A stretch of DNA of 64,000 nucleotides from Rhyacophila brunnea (Eukaryota > Arthropoda > Insecta > Trichoptera > Rhyacophilidae): NCBI GenBank assembly GCA_022495005.1, contig JAGYXB010002038.1, forward strand, positions 62,001 through 126,000. Reading direction: 5' to 3'. Below, one piece after another: positions 1 through 10,859 of this stretch. Each line of letters starts with the position of its first letter. Within the stretch, counting starts at the first letter, position 1. Both the position numbers and the translations under genes were made by a program. Under the pieces are notes generated by a model. It worked only from the letters and a program-made list of their open reading frames with translations, was not told where the DNA came from and did not search any database.

Positions 1-77
1 TCTATCAGTTAATTAATTAAGTAATAGAAATGATGATTTAAAATATTATGCCAAATTAACCATAAATGCATATAAAT

Positions 78-229
78 TCTAATGGATTTAGGTTTTGTAC
101 TATTCCATTTGAGTCGTTTTCTGCGACCCGGGTTTCACCTTTCGGCATCTTCTGGCACTATGTACACTCACCAAATACAAATAATGAGTTGGTACTATAA
201 GGAATAGTACAAAACTTAAATCCATTAGA
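78..229. repeat. Foldback (inverted-repeat) element, about 150 bp
   Basis: Arms at 78-106 and 201-229 are reverse complements over 29 nt with one mismatch. The left arm reads TCTAATGGATTTAGG and continues to ACTATTCC. The roughly 94-nt loop is more GC-rich and holds no ORF. This is the architecture of a small non-autonomous foldback MITE. Short AT flanks make the TSD ambiguous, so I do not assign a superfamily. Confidence 0.65.
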
Positions 230-2895
230 TTTTAAATTAAAATTACATCAAGTACCTTCGGTCCATAGTATTAATATCATAATGCATATAATTCACGTCG
301 TGCAAGTGGTCCAAAACCTCTTTTTGGGCCCTAGTAAATTAATTGATGAATTTAGATGTAGGTACTTATCTCCTTTTAGAATATTAATACTATTAAGTAT
401 GCAGGCACGATAATAAAAATGCGCTAAATCAAATTCTTTTATTCTGCCAAATAGTTTATTATGTATTTGGCTATCTGCAGCAGTTAAAAACCGTCTATAG
501 TCAGGCCGCTGCATTAAATGGCAAATTCTGATGATAGTGCTAGTTATTGCTAAACTTCGAATGCGATGCGCTAATCTGTTCGTATTATATTAATTAGCGT
601 ATTACCATTTTTTCATCATTTTTTATAAACAGTTTACCATTGCATTCGAAGTAGGTATAGCCGATAACTTGCACTACGATAATAAAAAATCACAGTTTCG
701 TGTCGCTGCCTGAATATAGAGGTCCTTGTCAGCAGCTCTAGCCCACGTGATCACCACTCGCATCGCAACTGTGTGTACGCTGAGAAATCGGAGCGGGAAT
801 AAGCGATAGCAGTATCGAGCTACCGTAGTAAGTCGCAGTTGTTTGACGCAGCGACGCAATGTGTGCGAAGGCCCAATACAAATATAAAACAGACCGCAAT
901 AATAAGAGGTATTTAAGATGCATCCTGCTTAGCATCAGATATGTAGAAAAGGGAAAATTATCCGTGACGGATAAAAAAGATTATCATGTTCATTAAATTT
1001 TGACAAAACTTCGTGGATCAGAACGGCAGGAACTCAAAAATTAGATCTTGTGAAATTGCAGATAGTGGAAACCGGCTTATCTTGTTGGACGCCAATGATT
1101 GTGCTCTGTGCTCAGTGAGCGAAGGTTCTGCGGCGTTCCCAACCGTGAATAATAAACTGAGGTCGCGTATTGTATTACAAACCGGAAGGCGGTCACTTTG
1201 TTGTTATACTTCCACACAAGAAATGTGAGCTCTAGTCATTTTTCTCGGATCAAAGATGAGTTACAACCAGCTGAAAGGATACCGTCGTTAACTAATCTAA
1301 GGGCTCGTTTATAAAATATGTACAATATTTTGAACCCCCCCCCCCCCCCCCAGGCCCGATTGTCTCAAAACCTTTTACCGCCCTGTTTGCCTAAATTACG
1401 TCATATTTTAAACCCTTCCCCCATTAGATGAAAAAAACTGATTTATTGAAAATTATCGATTTCGCACGGAATATTTTATTCTCGATGTCAACATTGTCGT
1501 GTGTTCGTCCATCTCATTCCTTCCTCGGTGTTTTGGGCTCACCGCGAAGGCTAAAAACGAAGAGATTATTCATTTTGTATATGAAATCGTACGCTACTCA
1601 ATGAAATGTATGATTAAATTAAAAGTAGAGTAGTGAACTATCTTATGTAACAATTATTATTCCTCGAGTTTGATCCCACAACTTGACTTACAACATTTCG
1701 CACATGCCATAAAAAAAATGCTTAATAAATTGTTATTGAATTTAAAAAAGTTTTTTCAATTAAGTAGATAATAATTTTAATATTTTATATATAACTCGTC
1801 TTACGACCATTTTAATGTGTCTCAAAGTGAATTATGGACAGACTATCGATGCGGATCGTTGCCATGGTTTATAATTTTTTTTTTATATTCTACTGTTCTT
1901 TTATTATTTTGTATTTATTTTATTCTGATTCACAGCTATAGAAATATATATACATAATACATATTATATAATATAATGCTCTCACTCTCGTTTTTCTGAT
2001 TTGTAGGCTAATACATATTATATTATTTTCATCTTATTTGTTATTTATTATTATCTTTTTTTATGTTTCAGGTATTCATCTTGAGTTCAATCTTTTTTTT
2101 ATTACACCATTGTCAAGATATTACACACTATGTATATCATACGAAAGTATGCGAATCAAACCCAGATAATAACAAAAGGCTTAATATGTAGCATACTACG
2201 CAATCTTTGTTCAATTTCAAAATATAGGTAATTATTTAATAATTTAATTTTTAATTTGATTTTTTAATTTAATAATAATAATAATTTACTTAAAAAATAT
2301 TTAATAATTTTACAAAACTTTAGTCGCTCATCTCACGTGGGATAAATAACAATCTTAGAATAATAAAATAATTGAGGCAGACATTCTGTCACTAGGTTAC
2401 CTGGCTAATTATTTTGCATGGTGTAATTTTATTGTAACACATGAGAAGAGGTTGTTGCACATATTGCACAAATGTCAGATTGTGAGTCATTTTCAATCAG
2501 ACACAAAGAAGTTGGATTTCAGTCTTTGTTCTGTTGACTCATTTTACGATTTTCTTTTTTTTATTATTTACCTACTGGTTTTGTGACTCTTATTAGTGTT
2601 AAGGTAGTTATTAATCGTTATCCATTGTTTATTTGAACGGTCTCTAAAGCAGGGTTTCTCAACTAAGACCAAAGAACATTGGTGATTTTGTGCATATGAA
2701 AGCGTGTCTTTTATCTGTCAGAAGAAACTTTAATTTATTAAATAAATAGTTAAGTCGTAGGTGTCGTTTGGTGTTAAATGAAGGCACGGGGATATCATGC
2801 GGGGTAATGCGCAATAATAAGTCACAAGGCACGCACGCGGAATGGAGGTTAATTCGACCACACGTCTCGGTTCTTGTGCGTAGACGAATACCAAC
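230..2895. other. Non-coding AT-rich DNA, no recognised gene
   Basis: Only short ORFs without recognisable domains occur here. A run of 17 C lies at 1335-1351, following TTTTGAA. At 2650-2664 the string CAGGGTTTCTCAACT resembles a hAT-type terminal sequence, but I found no matching opposite end nearby. Otherwise the stretch holds A/T runs and TAGGTA-type words. Confidence 0.6.
1335..1351 (+). repeat. Poly-C homopolymer (17 C)
   Basis: A pure run of C in an AT-rich context. Such tracts are prone to slippage and often vary between individuals or assemblies. Confidence 0.9.
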
Positions 2896-2903
2896 TATCC
2901 AAA

Positions 2904-3243
2904 CAGTGTTGCCAACCGTACTATAATTATAATATTTGTACTATAATTTTGGTCCGCGTACTATTTTCCTAAAAAAAACGAGCCGACTATGAAAAATCGG
3001 GAACCTGCGGCCCGCGGCGAAATATTTTTCCCAAAAAAACGAGCCGACTATGAAAAACTGGGAATCTGCGGCCCGCGGTGAAATATTTACACACTCTACT
3101 AAATTCTCCGTTATTTTTTTTTCTGAGTTACAAAAAACTTATACATTTTTAACAGATGACAACGCGTACTATATTTTATTCCCAAATACTATAATTTTGG
3201 AGGCTCTGTACTATAATTCCACTTTCAAAATATGGCAACACTG
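2904..3243. mobile_element. hAT-type MITE, 340 bp, perfect 8-bp TSD
   Basis: The element starts CAGTGTTGCCA at 2904 and ends TGGCAACACTG at 3243, an exact 11-bp terminal inverted repeat. It is bounded by the identical 8-mer TATCCAAA at 2896-2903 and 3244-3251. An 8-bp TSD with a CAGTG-type terminus is the hallmark of hAT transposons. There is no transposase-coding capacity, so it is non-autonomous. The subterminal parts repeat the phrase TACTATAATT several times in both orientations, which may be binding-site-like repeats (inference). It contains a 61-bp direct duplication. Confidence 0.85.
2969..3090 (+). repeat. Two-copy tandem duplication, 61-bp unit
   Basis: The phrase ACGAGCCGACTATGAAAAA followed by GGGAA(C/T)CTGCGGCCCGCGG occurs twice with a period of 61 bp, inside the hAT-type MITE. 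The copies differ at a few positions, so the duplication is not brand new. It is much more GC-rich than its surroundings. Confidence 0.85.
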
Positions 3244-3827
3244 TATCCAAACCTTTCGTGCATCGAACACCATAATTTTCACTCTGTTATTTGTAGTAAC
3301 GTGTAGTGGTCGTGTGCGCCCGATGTAAGTTCATTTGGATCTTTGACATATCTGATAGGAAATGAAAGTTGCTATTTGCGAATGCCTATTATATAGCTGT
3401 TTTTTTTAACTGATTTTGCAAATTGTCTAAAAGTATGATCAAACTAACAGAATAACAATGTCTTTTGATAGCAAAATCCCATCTTCTAAATATAAAGAAT
3501 ATTTACGATACAATATAAAATGTTACTTACCTATAAGAACGAACCATACCTATTATTGTGGTCACGTTCACAATATTCCCAATCTCAAAACAATATTTAT
3601 AAATGTATATAGGTACCTATAATACATATTCATGTAAGTGTGTATGTAGTAATCTATTGTTATTACGTCTACATATTATTTTACACGAGGTAGGTATAGA
3701 TTTAGCCAAATATTTTTTATGAACTGAGATCAATCTTCGCAGTAATAAAATAAAATGAAGTAGGTATATGACATATGTACTACAACCATGAATTATTATT
3801 AAACTCTCCTTCTTCTTGGTCATACAC

Positions 3828-4260
3828 TCATGGCTGCGAATCGTGACCACTTTTTAATTTTACCATCCTGTGAGCGACCAAGACTTTCCATCCTTCTCGA
3901 TCTACCGCTTCTTTAGGGCGGAATAAATGGTGCCCCGAGTCAGCTCTTGCACTTGGTCGCTCCAGCGCGCAGACGCTCTTCCTCTGCTTTGCCTTCCCCG
4001 GAGGCCACCCAAAACCACCAGTTTCTCCAGGTTGTTCGGACCGCGCCGGACAATATGTCCAAAAAACTGGAAAATTCGTCTCAGACTTATTGTCGAGAGC
4101 CGTTCCTTTATCTGCAGTCTTTAGATGATTGACTGGTTCGTCCTGTGCTGCGTCCAAGAAATACGAAGCATTCAGCGCCAACACCACATCTCAAAGGCAT
4201 CAATTGCCTTCCACTCCCTTGCCTTCAGGGTACATGACTTAACTCTGTATAAAAAAATAT
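3828..4260 (-). pseudogene. Decayed non-LTR retrotransposon 3' end (RTE-like)
   Basis: Read on the minus strand, this encodes the C-terminal tail of an APE-type LINE polyprotein broken over frames. One frame gives MLRISWTQHRTNQSII, then ERLSTISLRR..FFGHIVRRGPNNLEKLVV, then RGRASARWSDQVQEL. The frame changes near 3916 to give EAVDREGWKVLVAHRM and ends GHDSQP-stop. The FGHIVRR and RGRAxxRWSDQ phrases are typical of the region after the reverse-transcriptase thumb in RTE-like elements. In-frame stops and the frameshift show it is dead. The endonuclease and catalytic RT are absent (5' truncation). After the stop a purine-rich GAAGAAGGA tail follows, as in related LINE 3' ends. Confidence 0.7.
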
Positions 4261-6164
4261 TAAACTAATAATATGATATAATCATTATAACCTATAGTGA
4301 AGGTCTTACTTTGGGTCTATCTAATGTATTTTCCGGGAAAAACCTTTTGCTGGAGGAGTATTGGAAAAATGTTCGCCGCCAGGATTTTGTGTAAGGTGGT
4401 GCATGTAAGAAAACATTCTACCAAATGTTGTTTTTCAAACCATTAAAATTGGCTCACGGTACCTATAACAATATGTACCGAGGAACTCTCATTTAGCACG
4501 CTAAGGAGAGTAAAGACGTGAACAAGGTTGACTATCCGGGTTGTGTATGATGAGTTTACATAGGAAAAGAATTATGGACAACAAAGATTTCGCGCAGCTA
4601 TAAGCAAATTCGCAGAGAAGCCCTAAGCAGATTGCAATAAATATTATATTTTAATAATGATATATGAATAAAAATAGGTTAAATTTGTTTTTTGTACTCT
4701 AAAATGATTTTTGTATTGATTTTTTTATGTGTAGAACATGCTCCAATAAATAAAATTGTTATATTTATGTATTATATAATAATTATTATCTAAAAAAATT
4801 AACTGTGTGCCCTTGCACCACGCTGGTGGCGCCCATGATTGGAAGGCTCTCGTAGTTCACTGCGCGAGGCACTGGCTTTTCCGGGTTCGATAATAATAAT
4901 ATAATATTTATCATTGTGATTTTTTCAAGCCTCGTTGTTTCTGTGACAGTCTCACTACTTATAAATAGACCCTGTGCTCGGGCGCGGAAAACGGAAAAAA
5001 TACAAATTATTTACGTAAATGGAATATTACTTCGTCATGAGTTCATGACTGGGAATCGTGACCTGGATGATTTGGCTATCGAACAGCCTATGGACGGCGT
5101 GATTCCATTCTTACGACACGCAAAACCTGTGGCCACTGGAAGACCCGTGGCACTCATATTTCGGTACAACTCTGGGGCATTCAATGTTTGCTTTAATATC
5201 CCGATGTGATACTTCTAATATATAAGACAGCGCGGACGACACAAACGGATGCTAACGATCGTAATAATAATTATGGTTAAGCCACGCAAATCCGATAACC
5301 ATTTGTGGATGCGACAACTCACAATAAATCGTAAGTATACCCTAAGTTATACCTGCAGGCCAAGCGTTATCTCTAGATTTAAAGTGCGGAGTGTCTGAGT
5401 ATGGGGAATGTACATGTGAAGTCTGGTATTAAGCGATTGAAGCGACGAGAAACAATAAGTAGCAGGCAGAGTAAATGTGGAAGCCAGAGGCACCTGCTAG
5501 ATTTTCTTAATCGCGCTCCCTCCAGCCGCATAAAAAATCAATTAAATAATATACTTATTGAATATTTTTTTCAAAATGGACCCCCCCAAGCCATTTTTCT
5601 GTGTACGCGCCTGACAGTGCTTATGCCTTATGGACTGTTGGTATTGTTCAATATACATAAAAAAATACTTTGTAGGGGGTGGATGGTGTAACATAATTAA
5701 GAAGCACGTGCAAATTGATAATATCCTAGGTTGAGGGTGAGCGGTGATAAACAAAGGTAGACCGTGAATTTGTCTATGTTAACTGTAGTGAAGTCATGGT
5801 GTATGTATGTAGGTATCTACCTCAAAACGGTTATTAAAAGTTTAAAAAAAGGGGGGAATTACTATGTAGATATTAATAATTTGCATGTCGACAAAAACTT
5901 CTCGTCCGAATGGAGATGAAATGAGAAAATCGAGGTGGCAGTAGCCTCGAGCCATCACTCATCCTGGTTTACAAGCTGACAGAAATCGGGTCGAATTCGT
6001 TCGACTTATTGAAGGCTTCATAATATTACGAACAGTCCGAGAATTACATTTTCACGATTTTACAAGAAAACTGGCACACATATCGGTTTGTAATATATAA
6101 GTAAGATACTGTGAACTTTGTTGTCTTAATAGTGGGTTTTATCTTAAGGGCCCACATCTGCCAC
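4261..6164. other. Non-coding DNA, no recognised gene
   Basis: I see no gene. At about 4805-4890 a GC-richer patch ends in CCGGGTTCGATAATAATAATA, which could be a worn tRNA-derived SINE head with an (ATA)n tail, but no convincing A box is visible. ORFs at 4916-5209 and 5401-5691 (97 and 96 residues) have no recognisable domain and lie in low-complexity flanks. Confidence 0.5.
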
Positions 6165-6902
6165 GTAGGTGAGAATGGAGATTTTATGATATTTTCAGAG
6201 CATAAGCCTGGACATTCCTTAAACGTTGTAGATAATCTTTTTATATAATTTTGAAGCCCTATTATCCTTTATATTTATTTTAAACAGTGGATGATTGCAT
6301 AAAGTATTTTTATTACATAAAATAGTATTCTTTTAAACCTCTCGATCGAATGTTTTAGAATATAGTCATATTTCAGTACATCCATGTGCAGTGGCGTTAA
6401 GATTTTTTTAGATTTATTAATTTTTAAATGCATTTACAATACCAGTAGTAAAATTAATGTTAATATTGTAATATAGTGAAATATTTACGATAAAAAATTA
6501 TATTTTATAATCTCTGTGATCCCAAATTTGACAAGAATTACGCATTTTATTATTAAATGGGCACGAATTAACACATATGAAGATAATTTTAAAGATATTG
6601 ATTATAAGCTATGCCTTAGACAATTCAAATGTGATAAAACATCTTACGAATAATGATTGTTTTACAATGGTTATTGACCTAAGAATAAAGAAGGATTTTT
6701 TTGAAATACGCCATTTCTATTGGCATTTCATTTTTAAAAAATCGGTTCGGTATATATTCAAACACGCGCGTTAATATGATCTTACTCCTTACTTCAGTTA
6801 TCGTTTGTCAATTAATGGCTACGGCCGTATGTTGTAGCTTAACAACTGGGAAATGCTAATAGAAATGGCATATTTCAAAAAAATACTACCTTATTCTTAG
6901 GT
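6165..6902 (+). repeat. Dispersed repeat, copy 1 (partner at 59799-60476)
   Basis: From about 6165 the sequence aligns by eye with 59799 onward in the same orientation. Shared phrases include TTTTGAAGCC, ATTTATTTTAAACA, TTACATAAAATAGTATTC and GATCCCAAATTTGACAAG. Its right end is a 226-bp inverted-repeat unit (6677-6902). The divergence looks moderate. There is no coding capacity in either copy. Confidence 0.75.
6677..6902. mobile_element. Inverted-repeat MITE with 53-bp arms
   Basis: The arm at 6677-6729 begins ACCTAAGAATAA and carries GAAATACGCCATTTCTATTGG. The arm at 6850-6902 is its imperfect reverse complement and ends TTATTCTTAGGT. The roughly 120-bp interior contains ACACGCGCGTTAA and TACGGCCGTATG. 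In the partner repeat at about 60312 the left arm is kept, the interior is reverse-complemented and the right arm is missing. Confidence 0.7.
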
Positions 6903-8094
6903 AAACAAATACGGGAATAAGAATAATAAGAGGATATTTTAATTAATAAATTAATTAATAAAATTAAATTTAAATACAAATATGGCACCCAAAATGTATA
7001 TTGTTTTGTGATTGATTCGGTTTTTCATATCAAAGCAACTGACGCTGAATGTAGAAAATAAATGTGATATATAAGTGTAAGACCTATTTTAACATTAGGT
7101 ATATTATTATTAATGTGTTTGCATGCACATATTGTTCTATTTGAGTACCTAAGTTTATTAATTTCTTTGTTGGTTTACTGAACAATTTGCATATATTAAA
7201 CCAATTATTTTTAGAATATATTATTATTGTATTGCGAACACAGTTTGTCATTTTTTCTAAAGTGACTCACAAAGTCACGCCACAATATGCCATGGCCATC
7301 GGAAAGAAATAAAATGCAGGAAAAGTGATACCGTATTGCGTCACCTGTGATTTTCTTTGTGCATAAGTACTGTTTCTCCGTCTGAGTCATGTGCATTTTT
7401 TTACACAATAAATTCATTTTCATACAGCGTTTTTTTTCTACCTCCGATATTATTACTTTTTCTTTATGAATCGTGCATCGTAACAACACTACTATTGCAT
7501 TTTTTTTACCTTTAACGATAATGCATAATTGTTTTTATTGCGTGTAACTTTTTCTATTAATATAAATTACACATCCTTCGTCGGTTATACTTTGCCTTGG
7601 GTTAATAACTGAAATTATCTAGCTAGGCAATAACACATGTATTTAATGATATTTATTTACTTTGAACCTACTCGTTAACAGATTATAATATCAAGTAGTT
7701 TTTTTCCCTAATAAGTATGTAGGTAGGTATATACTTCAGTTTCTCATGCATTTAAAAAGATAATATTGCCCGCCATAACCTAGGTTTAGTTATTAAGTAT
7801 ATATTTAATCAAATATAACAATGGAGTACGTGTACGCGTTTACCCGATAGTTGGTGGATAGTAAATACCTACATACTAAACGAGACAATACTAGCTATAC
7901 CTATGTATTACCAAAAATTAGTAAAACCTTATGTGTCCTAAGAAGTCAGATAGATCCATTGATCAATGGATAGATCAGATATGCTGTCCCTATCGTTACG
8001 TATTTTTGACGTTTGTAACATCTATAAAGTAGTCAATTGCGTAGCTTAAATTTACAACACTGACACTTAATAGATTTCTTGTTGTAGTGTTGTA
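6903..8094. other. Non-coding AT-rich DNA, nothing recognised
   Basis: Only short ORFs without domains (for example the minus-strand one at 7211-7489) and microsatellite-like ATTA stretches. I support no gene or RNA here. Confidence 0.5.
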
Positions 8095-8307
8095 GATCCT
8101 AATAGGATCATATGGGCCTTCATAGAGTAGAGGTTTGTATTATTTTGTTTTTTACGAGAAATGGATGTCAGCCACTTGTTAAACCTATTAGGTACACTGA
8201 CAGACACAAATTGAAAAACAATATGTGTACTTGCCAGACCCAGGATTCGAACCTGGAACCCACGGCGTGATAGTCCAACGCTTAAGCCGCGCGGCCACCG
8301 TGGGTGT
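8095..8307 (-). repeat. tRNA-derived SINE, near full length
   Basis: On the minus strand a tRNA-like head begins near 8307 with ACACCCACGGTGGCCGCGCGG (A-box-like TGGCCGCGCGG). A perfect B box GGTTCGAATCC lies near 8250, matching the RNA polymerase III consensus GGTTCGANTCC. A tRNA-unrelated body follows: TACACATATTGTTTTTCAAT, then GTGGCTGACATCCATTTCTCGTAAAA. It ends in the palindrome GATCCTATTAGGATC at 8095-8109. It is the best-preserved copy; relatives lie at 28844, 31205/31930, 35220 and 36811, all on the minus strand. Like other SINEs it would depend on a LINE for mobility. Confidence 0.85.
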
Positions 8308-8914
8308 ACCTGGGTTGTGGGTGCTTAATAGATATACCATCATAAATTTTCCGGTGTCCGAATTTAGAACTAAGTTCACCGCAGTATAGAAATTATTGAA
8401 TGATATGTCAAATGTTAGCATATGGCGCCCTCACTCAGCGGATAACTTGTACTGGTGGATCTATAACAACTTGTTTTTTTATTTATTGATATCATTTTCA
8501 GAGTAGGTATGGCTCAAAAACATTACAAGTCAATTCTATAAACCGTTAAAATTCAAATACCTAATCGAAACAATAGCAAAACATCTCTTTTCTTTCGAGA
8601 ATATAAATTTTGAAAAAAAAATCATACTAACCGTATTTTAAATTGTAACTTGTAAGAAGCTGATGATCAAAAATATTCGAGGTGTGGATAACCAAGGCTC
8701 TACCATATTAGATACCATGTAGTAGGTACTGCGTTAAATTCTATTGATCACTGCGCGAGACATGTCAAAGCAGGACAGCATGCATATTTCAGCTATATGC
8801 CGTCCCAATTCGGATTGAGTATAATTATAAAATACCTAGTACATAAAGCATAATTTTTAATATACCTAACAGGAGTTTAGTGAATTCATCATAAATCAAT
8901 ATATCCAATTTACT

Positions 8915-9030
8915 AGACAACGGTGGGGCTGGGCAGGACATGTCCAACGTATGGACCTCGAATGCCAACCGTCTAATTAAAGTTAGTGTTGGACGGACCA
9001 AGTTGGGAGGGGGGTGGTTGAATGGAGTGA
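8915..9030 (+). pseudogene. LINE C-terminal relic
   Basis: A plus-strand frame starting at about 8919 reads QRWGWAGHVQRMD, the 'RLRWAGHV.RM' phrase found downstream of the RT thumb in RTE-like elements. In another frame VGRTKLGGGWLNGVT resembles the following 'GRPKLRWLDGV' block. The frame break and missing core show a dead fragment. It lies just upstream of, but is distinct from, the LINE relic at 9146. Confidence 0.5.
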
Positions 9031-9145
9031 CCTAGGATTAATTAATTAATTAATTAAGCAGTCAACATTTCGTATTAAAGAAGTTACGCTATGAATTATC
9101 ATGATAACGAAATAAAACATTATTATGTATCTAAGTGAAACGTGG

Positions 9146-9738
9146 AAAAGTGACTCGATCATCATCCTCCATAAAAAGGGAGATCAAGAAGATCTGAAAA
9201 AATATCGGCCAACCAGCTTATTGCCAATTCTGTACAAAGTCTTTACAAAAATACTCTCCAACCTCCTAGAAACTGCTCTAGATGAGAATCAACCGAGAGA
9301 GCAAGCTGGGTTCAGAAGAGGCTACAGCACGATGGATCACATCCAAGTCGTCAAACGTATGCTTGTGAAACATGGACTCTCAACACACGAGAGATCCAAA
9401 AATTGAGAGTTGCTCAACGTGGCATGGAAAGGTGCATGTTGGGCATAACGCGTAAGGACTGCAGAAGAAACCAATGGATAAGAAAGCAAACAAGAGTGAG
9501 AGATGTGATAGAGGTCACCAAATTGATGAAATGGCGGTGGGCTGGACATATCGCACGGCGAACGGATGGCCGCTGGACGAATGCAGTCATTCAGTGGTAC
9601 CCGAGGGGCACTAAGCGGCTACAGGGGCGCCCCAAAACCCGCTGGATTGTCGAACTTGTCAGGTTTGGTGGAAGTACGTGGCAGGCGTGGAGGGTGCTGG
9701 GGGAGGCCTTCATCCATCAGTGGATCGACTCCGGCTGA
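9146..9738 (+). pseudogene. RTE-like LINE relic lacking the catalytic RT core
   Basis: The first frame (from about 9146) encodes the fingers/early palm of a non-LTR reverse transcriptase: IIILHKKGDQEDLKKYRPTS, LLPILYKVFTKILSN, then DENQPREQAGFRRGYSTMDHI. At about 9358 the sequence jumps to a different frame reading YACETWTLNTREIQKLRVAQ, GMERCMLGITRKD, KWRWAGHIARRTDGRW and GRPKTRW, and ends in EAFIHQWIDSG-stop. The YxCETWTL block normally lies well over 200 residues after GYSTxDHI. The palm with both catalytic aspartate motifs, including YADD, has therefore been deleted, and the joint is out of frame. The N-terminal endonuclease is also missing. An AT-rich (ATAT)n tail follows the stop. Confidence 0.85.
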
Positions 9739-9811
9739 ATATATATATGGTTATATTAATTTTTACCTTCTTCTTTATTACATAAGAAATGACGATGTTA
9801 AATGCTCCTAA

Positions 9812-10799
9812 CAGTGATTAGTAGTACTTATTTACTGAGATACCAGTTATTATTCATAATCCACAATAATTATCAGTAGGTAAGTCTTATTTGTGAATAC
9901 TTTATACAAGATAATATCTATGAAAACACTGCAAATATAATTTAAACCATTGAAAATGTTTCATTGCCCTTTCTTTGTACAAAATTTTATACGTGTAATA
10001 AATAATAGAAAATGAAATAAACAATAATAAATATTAGTTACTTTGAAAACACATGTAGACGACAACAAAGTATTAAAGGTAACAAACACATTTTAATTTG
10101 TATCTAGGTAGGTACTTAATATATTTTTATTAATACTTAGAAATTATCCTTAAAGTCAATGCCATAGGTTGGAAATATTATTATTTAAATTGAGTATAAC
10201 CCTGTCTAGAAAAAACTTTCAGATAGAAGGGTTAAATTATGAAATCTGCATGTTTACCGCATAAAAATTAGATAATAATTATTGCTGTTTTAACCAGATA
10301 ATATTATTTAGAATGTAAGATTATTTTTTAAAATTTTTTATGCATTAACAACATTAACATTAACACATAGTATCAGTGTATACCAACGTCCTTGGTTTCT
10401 TGAATCGAGTGTTTATGCCATATCGGCTTGCAAATTGATAACAGTTATCAAAAAACAGTATTTACGAATTTACATAACACTTATTTTAAAAACAGGTTAT
10501 CTGATTGTAGTTTGACCTAATTTTTAATACACTGGATGGGATTGATAACTGGTTAAATCAATATTTTCTATAAGCAGATCTATAAATTATAGTATTTACT
10601 CAGTCAATAAATAAATGTACATAGGTACCTTCACTAAAGAAATACATTCATCCCACATGACTGTATCACACGAGCATTTAATTATTGGGTAGGTACTTTC
10701 TTTAATATTATTTAATTATTTTTTTATGCAGGTAGCTACATATTATTTATTCTTAATGGAAAAATAGATGTTGTATACCTAATTGGATAAGGACAGCCG
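9812..10799. other. Non-coding AT-rich DNA
   Basis: No recognisable gene, RNA or element. It consists of homopolymer-rich A/T sequence with occasional TAGGTACC words. Confidence 0.5.
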
Positions 10800-10859
10800 G
10801 ACAAGTGGAGAGTTTTATTGGAGGAAGCCAATAGGAACCCATCAGATATTTCGCGCTAA
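10800..10859 (+). pseudogene. Possible LINE extreme C-terminus
   Basis: One frame reads DKWRVLLEEANRNPSDISR followed by a stop. Several APE-type LINE polyproteins end with a similar D-x-W-R-x-L-x-E-E-A block. The frame upstream has a stop within a few codons and no further similarity is visible, so this is at best a short 5'-truncated relic and may be chance. Confidence 0.3.

Noticed and set aside
4805..4890. Second SINE family head
   Set aside because: GGGTTCGATA could be a B box, but no A box or repeat partner was found.
4916..5209. 97-residue plus-strand ORF as a gene
   Set aside because: No domain, no signal of splicing or conservation, and the start lies in AT-rich low-complexity DNA.
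8225..8307. Functional tRNA gene
   Set aside because: The B box is perfect, but the tRNA-like head is fused to a SINE body and recurs in other copies; stems are not those of a clean tRNA.
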